Positions 57,601 to 64,000 of a DNA stretch of 64,000 bases are shown here, one piece after another (within the stretch, counting starts at the first letter, position 1; each line of letters begins with the position of its first letter). Source of the stretch: Apteryx mantelli (Eukaryota; Chordata; Aves; Apterygiformes; Apterygidae). The stretch is taken from assembly GCF_036417845.1 (NCBI RefSeq), contig NC_089979.1:2533424-2597423 (forward strand), given 5' to 3'. Below the pieces are notes generated by a model, which was not told the DNA's origin, made no database searches, and saw nothing but the letters and a program-made list of their open reading frames with translations. A program made the translations under genes and the position numbers.

Positions 57601-60600
57601 ACTTGCAAGTCCCTGAAATCCTGCTTCTGTGCATACAGGAAAGTCTCTGTTTTGTAAAAGTATGGTTCTGTCTCACTTAAGCCATTCCCATTCTACGAAT
57701 GTTAAATCAAGCATTCTTCTCCTTCTCCTAGCTAGCAAGGCTCAGTCCTGTGGAACTTCTCAGAGTTCACTTGCTAGATGAGGCTTTAGTCTTTCTGAGA
57801 CTCAGTTACCCATTTTCATGAGGGGGCAAAAGGGTCTTTCCTTTTCTTTTCCCATTTAGACAGGTTGTAAATTCTTTGCCTCCCATAATGTCTTTGCACA
57901 CTGACTATACTTATAGGACTTCTATCAAGGACAGTTAAGAGCTCTGGCTTGGAAAAGTCCCTGAGCCTCTGATTACTGGATACAGATAATATTTCACTTT
58001 ACTCATATTTTTGTCCAGTTCTGGACTTAGATAAATATGACAGCTTGTATGCCCTAATACTACCTAGACATTGGATGACATGTCTAAGAGGCATGTTAAC
58101 AAAAATAATAACAACAATATGAGCTATATGTGTATACACTCACGCAGATGCGTATGGGCACTTCAAGCCCCACTCTGAGATAATTCCTAGCGGTCAGTGA
58201 AAGAAAGCTCAGTTTCTCACGTTCTCTTTTATTTTGATGACTTATTCCTTTTCTCTCCATTTATCAAGGCTTGAATGGGATACTAGCATTAATAGATGTT
58301 AATTAGCAATATAAACCATCCACCATGCAAACCAATAGCAGAACAGTACTGAAAAAGCCCTGTCATAATAATAGTTGAGTTCAAAGACTGAAAGAGGGAA
58401 AAATGCAGTTGAATTCTTAATACTTGAGTGCAATTAAGAAATAAAGGAGAAATGATTATTTTCCTCCTGTGAATTATAAGCAATTAAGCAGGGCGTATAA
58501 TAAACCTTGGGACTAAAATCACTTTGGCTTCTTGTGTCACCTCCTCTGTTCCATACTGTGTTTCAGGGGGCTGTTTAGCTGAAACACAGTTGGCTGTGTT
58601 TATTGTGAGCTCTTGTTTGATTATGTGCTTGAAGAGGAAAGCACGGCTCTGACTAGCACAAATTTACTATAAGGAGAACTAGAAATGGGAGATACATTCT
58701 GGATTCAGCTCATGACCATCATTTTAGTGGGTGCAGGTGTTTTGCTTTTGCTAGGAGGATTGGTATGTGGTAATTGGGCAAGAACAGTAATTAGTCAGTA
58801 TGTGTGGGAGGTGATTTGTCTGGATACCACCTGGGAGGGCTGAGGGAAAAGGTTCCATAAGGCAGAGATGCTTGAGCAGACCATGGCAGACAGTCTGTCT
58901 CCTGAAGTCTTTTGGTCAAGAGGGAAGGCCTCTTTCAGCAAGATATTTTGGGTCTGATGAAAGCAATGGCATTGCTGCAAGAATCAGCTGGTGAGATTAT
59001 TCTGATTTCGGGGAAAAAAAACCCACAAAATCCCTTTGACTTCAAATGTTAAAGCTAATCAGAAAAGGACCAACATTTTTCATGAAGCATTTCAAAGCGG
59101 CATCCATTTAAAAGGTGTTGGAATAGGCACAAGTGTATGTAGCTATTTAATTTTTCCTTGAAACCCTGAGAAAGTCTTCCAGAACACCTTGCACCATCTT
59201 GTGGGGGGAATCTCACACCACTGGAGAAGAAACACCTTCCTGTCCAACCTCCCTTATCGCAGACATGACAACTATGATAGCAGTTTCCTATAAAATTCCC
59301 TATAAATGGCATCAGTTCCCCATAAAAAGCAAAGCAAAAGACAGTAAGGCACTGCATATAAAGTTTGGGGAGGATGGCTTTCTCTTGCAGTTAAGGTTGC
59401 TTTGAAGAGCTCAACCTGTTTCCCTCTCTGCCATAAACTCTGTCAGGTTTGGCCTTCAGGAGTCTGCTTCTGAGACTTCCTTAAAATTTCCTAATGAGAT
59501 TCCCCAAAGAGACTCAGTAGCTCTACAGGAGGTCTAGGACTCTTCCTTCTCTTCCAGGAACCCAGGTATGAAGGTGGGCTCCAGCCACAAGTCTTTTATC
59601 ATACAATCGTTTTTATTAAAAAGAAGACTACAGAGGGTGTTGCTGTCAAAGCCAGCCACTTCCCTGTGAGAGAAAGCCAGGAACGATTTTTTTTTATCAT
59701 TTCTATTAAAAAAAAGATGATAACTTATGACCAGAAATTCTGCAAAAATAGATATTTCTGGAAAAGGCCAGAGTTCTTTACAAAAAGATAAAGTGTTTAA
59801 AAAGACCATTATATAATATGAATGTCTACAGCTGAATACATTAAACTGTTAAGCATTTCAGACTATACTTTCTTTCACTTCCCACTGTTCCTAATAATAC
59901 TTTTTGTTCCATTCGAAACCAGTCTTTGCCATTCTTTGTTGTTTTTACATTCTGCAAATGCTTGTAGACAGTTCTGGTCCCCTTAGTCACAGATTAGACA
60001 AATTGTGACTATTGTTTCCTTTTAATCTTTTCTCCCTCCTGACTTTTTAAATATTTCTAGTTGTTCTACATCACATCCTCTGCAGTTTACCAATGCTTCC
60101 CTGGTATTTTGATGTGCAGAACGAGCACAGTTCCCCCGTGGGAGTCAGATGGCACGGGTACATGCAATCCTCTCTGTTTAGGAGCGGTCTTGGGAGAAGT
60201 ATCTCCTTGATGGTTATATTGGCACACTTAGTTCTGAGGAGGCTGTTGCAAGTGCCAAGACTGCTTCTTGCTTTAACCCCTCTAATTGGAGACGAGGCTT
60301 GGGGCTTAGATGATTCATGGCAAAGGGCTGATGTTTGGGTCCAGATGTCTGCAAAGAGGGGATCACCTGATTGTTCTGGCCCCTCGGTTTGAAAGCAGGT
60401 GGATGCAATGTGTGTAGATGTGTCATCAGATAAGAAAGTAGGGACAAAAACAGTATTCCTGGCATAGCCTGACCATAACATATGTGTTTTTCTCTGTATT
60501 AGCAGTTCGATTTGGGCTCCCGCAAGAAACTAACAGTCTGTCCTTGCACCAAATAATATCTTTGGTTCAAACAAAGACTTGTTTTGACTTCAAAGCTCAA

Positions 60601-63600
60601 AACTCAGCAGAGAATATTGTCCTAATATCAGATCTGGACTGCTTTTTTTTCCCTTCTCCTCAGCAGAAAAGGTCCTTCGGTAATGCTAGCTAATAGGGTG
60701 CATATTTTAGACTGGGCAAGGCACTGCTGCATTGCATTTCTTAAAAATGTAAAACAAAGATATTGAGTTATATAGGGGAGATTCATCTGGTCCTTGGCTA
60801 ATCTGCATTAATCGCATAGGCTCCATCTGTCTGTAGTCAGTGGAGAAAGCTCAGCAAATCAGGCTGTCTTCAGTTAGGAGTTTACAAGAGGAAGAAGCAA
60901 ACTTATGCTGAGTGTGCTCCTCCAACTCTAGCATATGAAGAGGAATCCAATCTAGATGCCTACATTTTAAGTGGTTTAAGTCAAGTGCAAGGGGTTCCTG
61001 CATTTCCTGCCATGCAGTGAGTAGCTGAATAGGAAAATGCATCCTGAGAGGTTTGCAATAAGTAAATCAGAGTGGAAAAATTCAACTCAGCTGAGGTTTC
61101 CCAGTCTTAAGACCAAAGCATCTGCCCTTGTTAGGACTGATGGTTTAGCAGGTTGCACTTTTCAAAGCAAACTAGTTTTCCTCCTCCATCTATGAAGCAG
61201 TGAACACCTTTGTTTGCTGGATTCCCCTCTTTGACTTTGGAGGGGGGTGTCTTCTCAGAGCCAAAGAACTTGCTACTGATTGTTAAAATGAAAGGTGAAA
61301 GAAACCCAGGACCTGGGATTTGAATGCAAAGTAATAAGCTATGATCAAAAAGGAGTTTGAGACTGTGGGAACTATTAAAAAGTGTTCATTTCTCAGCTGG
61401 TTACCACCTTTCACCTGAGACACGGTAGCTGGCCAGGTGAACACTGGTTGTCCTTCACATTGCAAAGAAAACCTTCAGTATGGTTTATATTACCTACTTG
61501 CACTTTCCAACAGACTGAGTGTACGTGGGGCCACCATTCATATCTCAGCTTAGCCGGGTGAAGGGGTATAACATCTCCTACCACTCTAACATTGCTCTGA
61601 TCATATCTGGACAAAGTGAACGGATTCAGCTCACTCACCTGGTAGGAAACCATTCAGTTGTTTTGATGAGCCAGTTTTCTTCTGCTAAATCAGATCCCCA
61701 AGGGGACAGGAGATCACCATAGCCAGCTCAAAGGATGCTGTAAGAGCCGTGGGAGGAAGGAGAGGGATGTGGAAGGTTGCAGATGCTTTTTTTTGGAGGC
61801 CAAGAGCTGATAAATTGTCTCTGGCCACCTCATATAACTGGACAAAAAGGAAATGGGAGACAGTTGCTTCTGATAGTTATATGATCCATATATATTGGTT
61901 ATATGAACCAGGTGGTAAAGTCAGTGCCAAAAGTCTTGCTCTGCAGGCATAAAGATAATTCTCTGCTCACCTACACATTAGTGGGTGGCACAATAGATTA
62001 ACCTTTAGATTAACATGAGATTAACCAATGAAACACCACAAAATGACAGCATGAAGTTGTCCTTCTGCTTTTTGTCTCCATATCTGTCTTCAAGCTAAAA
62101 AAAGGCAGCATGAAGCAGCATGAGGTATGAAGAGAAAAACCCACCAGAGCCAGAGAGAACAAGAGAGAGGAACATTTCTGGCATTTCCTCCTCCCTCTGC
62201 CACTTTCTTTTTTTTATATATATAAAATCCTGGAATTTGCCCAACATATTTTGGATGAATCAACACTGACATATGCAGGAGATGATGTCTGTGTGAAGCA
62301 AAGTGATTTTCCTTTCATCTAAAGCTCAGGGCAGGAATGAGCAGCTCCCCAGTGATCCTCTGAGGAAGGTGAGGAGCAGCAGAGAGGAAACAGCAGGGCT
62401 TAGCAGGGACCAGAAAGGGGCTGAGAAGATTCGGTCTCAAGTGTAGCCAGAAGAGGCTTTATTCCCAGGGAAAGTGAAATCAAGATAAGTGATGAATCTC
62501 TAAGAATAACAAGGCTGTCCTACCTAGCACAGTATATGTGAGAGAGAAAAAGCCGCACAAAAGAAGTATTCCCCTTTACACACCGTGTTTTGCTGAGGTT
62601 CAGAGGTAACGAGCTATCGTATGGCCCTAGACATCTGTGAGGGTGTTTACGGGCCGGTGCAAGGAAGGGTTAAACCAAGGTAACATTTAGAGAAGAAAAC
62701 CCACAGTGCTATTTATATATACTCCGTTATAGACAATATATAATTATACCTTTATATATATACCATTACAGAGGAACACTTCACCATCCTTAATATCTTT
62801 ATCCTTCTAAAGAATTTCCCTCATCCCTCCAAAATGGGAAGGAAATAAGTTCAGGGTGTCTGTTGCCATCCGCTGCCTCTGACCACACTCCTGGCTGATG
62901 AAAAAACATTACAGGGATGTGCTTCATGTGACCTTGTCCTCTGGCCCATGGACCGTATTGACAGACAGGGAAGACTCACTCAAGCTTGGCACTGCAAGCC
63001 TCACACTTGTGATGGTTGCAAAGCTCTGTTTCATTGCTATCCATCCTGGAGACATGGCCTTAATGACATGACCTGTTGTCAGAGGGGACAACAGTGCCAG
63101 GGGAGGGAATCAAACACCAGGAAATTTAGTCCCAGGTTTCCCGTGTTCCACCAAACCAATGTTTCTCCTGCCTTTTATTAGCTTGAAGTTGAATAAGGAG
63201 AAAAAGAGCAGGTGGACAACTCAGGTCCCTAAAGGTTGATTTGAAAGGTGTGCTCGCCAATGCCTGCCATCTCTCTGAGGGCTGGCAGCGTCTGGATGTG
63301 GGTGGATATTGGTGACTAAGAAAGGTGTTTTTCAGAGCTCCAGTTGGTGAGGAATGTGCTGTGTGAGGCTCCGAGAAGCAGATACAATGCCAAGGAATTT
63401 CCATTGGGTAACCAGTCTGCGTTTGGATTGCTTTGTATGAGAATAAACAGCCGGCACAAAACAACCTGCCAACTCCTCATCAACGCTATGTCCTTTTAAG
63501 GCTTTACTTTTTTTACAGCTTTACATGTTCCCAAACAGGATCGTGTAGCAGCTTTTCAAATCAATGAGACATTTGCCATTTCTCTCTCACCTTGCCCGCC

Positions 63601-64000
63601 TTTGGGTTGGCACAGCTCCACAGCTCAGGTTTTATGTTTCTGGATCTCCCTCGCTCAGTCACAAGAACAAATGCCACTTTGGCTCATCCTGGCTGGAGGA
63701 AGGCGAGGGGGCAGGAAAATCTCTGATGCCCACCCTGGCATATGAGTCATGAGCTCAGGAGACCTTGATAGGACAGGGAGGATAGGGTGTAAGAGCAAAT
63801 GGGATGTGGTCAGCGGGCACAAACCAAGAGCAAGGGAAGAACCACAGTACTAGGGCAGGCACCTTAGAGGTGAGCTCCTTCAAGTAAGGGCACTCATTCA
63901 GAGGGACACCTCCAGGACTCTATGCACCAGGCTAGCTGGTCCCCACACTAGAAGATGTGCTAATCACATGTCCTGTGCCCAGAAAGTGGCACTGTGGAGT
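51629..64000. other. Intergenic, no gene recognised
   Basis: I see no gene. A possible ancient CR1-type remnant at 54655-54760 is listed separately. AT-rich low-complexity patches occur at about 62208-62226 and 62710-62765. The block 58270-58500 (ATTAATAGATGTTAATTAGC and nearby) is AT-rich and may be a conserved element. If ARC keeps the neighbour it has in mammals (ADGRB1 on its 3' side), that gene would lie beyond this window; I see no exon of it here. Confidence 0.5.
54655..54760 (+). mobile_element. Possible ancient CR1/L3-type LINE remnant
   Basis: ACAGTGAGTTCCACAGCCTA then a GAAAAAGCATTTCTTATTTATGTCATTTTAA stretch resembles the 3' portion of old amniote CR1/L3 elements (GAGTTCCACAGG...GAAGAAGTATTTCCTT...). 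It is too diverged to assign by eye. Confidence 0.35.

Noticed and set aside
1..64000. LTRs, pol, protease or other retrotransposon parts accompanying ARC; CRISPR or prokaryotic features
   Set aside because: None seen. ARC stands alone as a domesticated gag-derived gene, and the window is plainly vertebrate nuclear DNA.

Overview
The window is vertebrate nuclear DNA, most likely from a bird. It carries CR1 LINE fragments, one of which still ends in the GATTCTGT octamer repeats typical of avian CR1 tails. Overall repeat density is low, a few very old MIR-like fragments are visible, and the only recognisable protein-coding gene is ARC (activity-regulated cytoskeleton-associated protein, Arc/Arg3.1). 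The exact species cannot be read from the sequence.

Layout. Positions 1-7.8 kb are the 5' flank of ARC. This flank holds three places where binding-site-like motifs concentrate (about 90-355, 2930-3160 and 6900-6985), an old CR1 fragment (4838-5656), several C-rich tracts and a TG/GC dinucleotide repeat. ARC lies on the + strand from a TATA box at 7826 to a poly(A) signal at 14132. It has a 5'UTR of about 530 nt without an AUG, one uninterrupted 404-codon reading frame (8384-9598), and a 3'UTR divided by two introns (11180-11805 and 11966-12351). From about 14.16 kb to 64 kb I find no convincing gene. This stretch is intergenic DNA with simple repeats, CR1 and MIR-like remnants and some AT-rich blocks that look like possible conserved non-coding elements.

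Biology. Arc is a domesticated Ty3/gypsy-type retrotransposon Gag protein. In mammals it is an immediate-early gene product at synapses, drives AMPA-receptor endocytosis and forms RNA-containing capsid-like particles. The copy here has an intact N-terminal coiled-coil domain, oligomerisation motif and two-lobed capsid domain. Two protein features differ from the mammalian protein as I remember it: a C-terminal extension ending in a class I PDZ-ligand-like Thr-Val-Ile, and loss of the middle cysteine of the palmitoylation motif (CLARC instead of CLCRC). The two 3'UTR introns place exon junctions far downstream of the stop codon. That arrangement makes mammalian Arc mRNA a natural nonsense-mediated-decay target, and it is visible here too.

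Limits. Enhancer, conserved-element and old-repeat calls rest on reading motifs by eye, without alignments. Splice sites and transcript ends were inferred from consensus sequences only.
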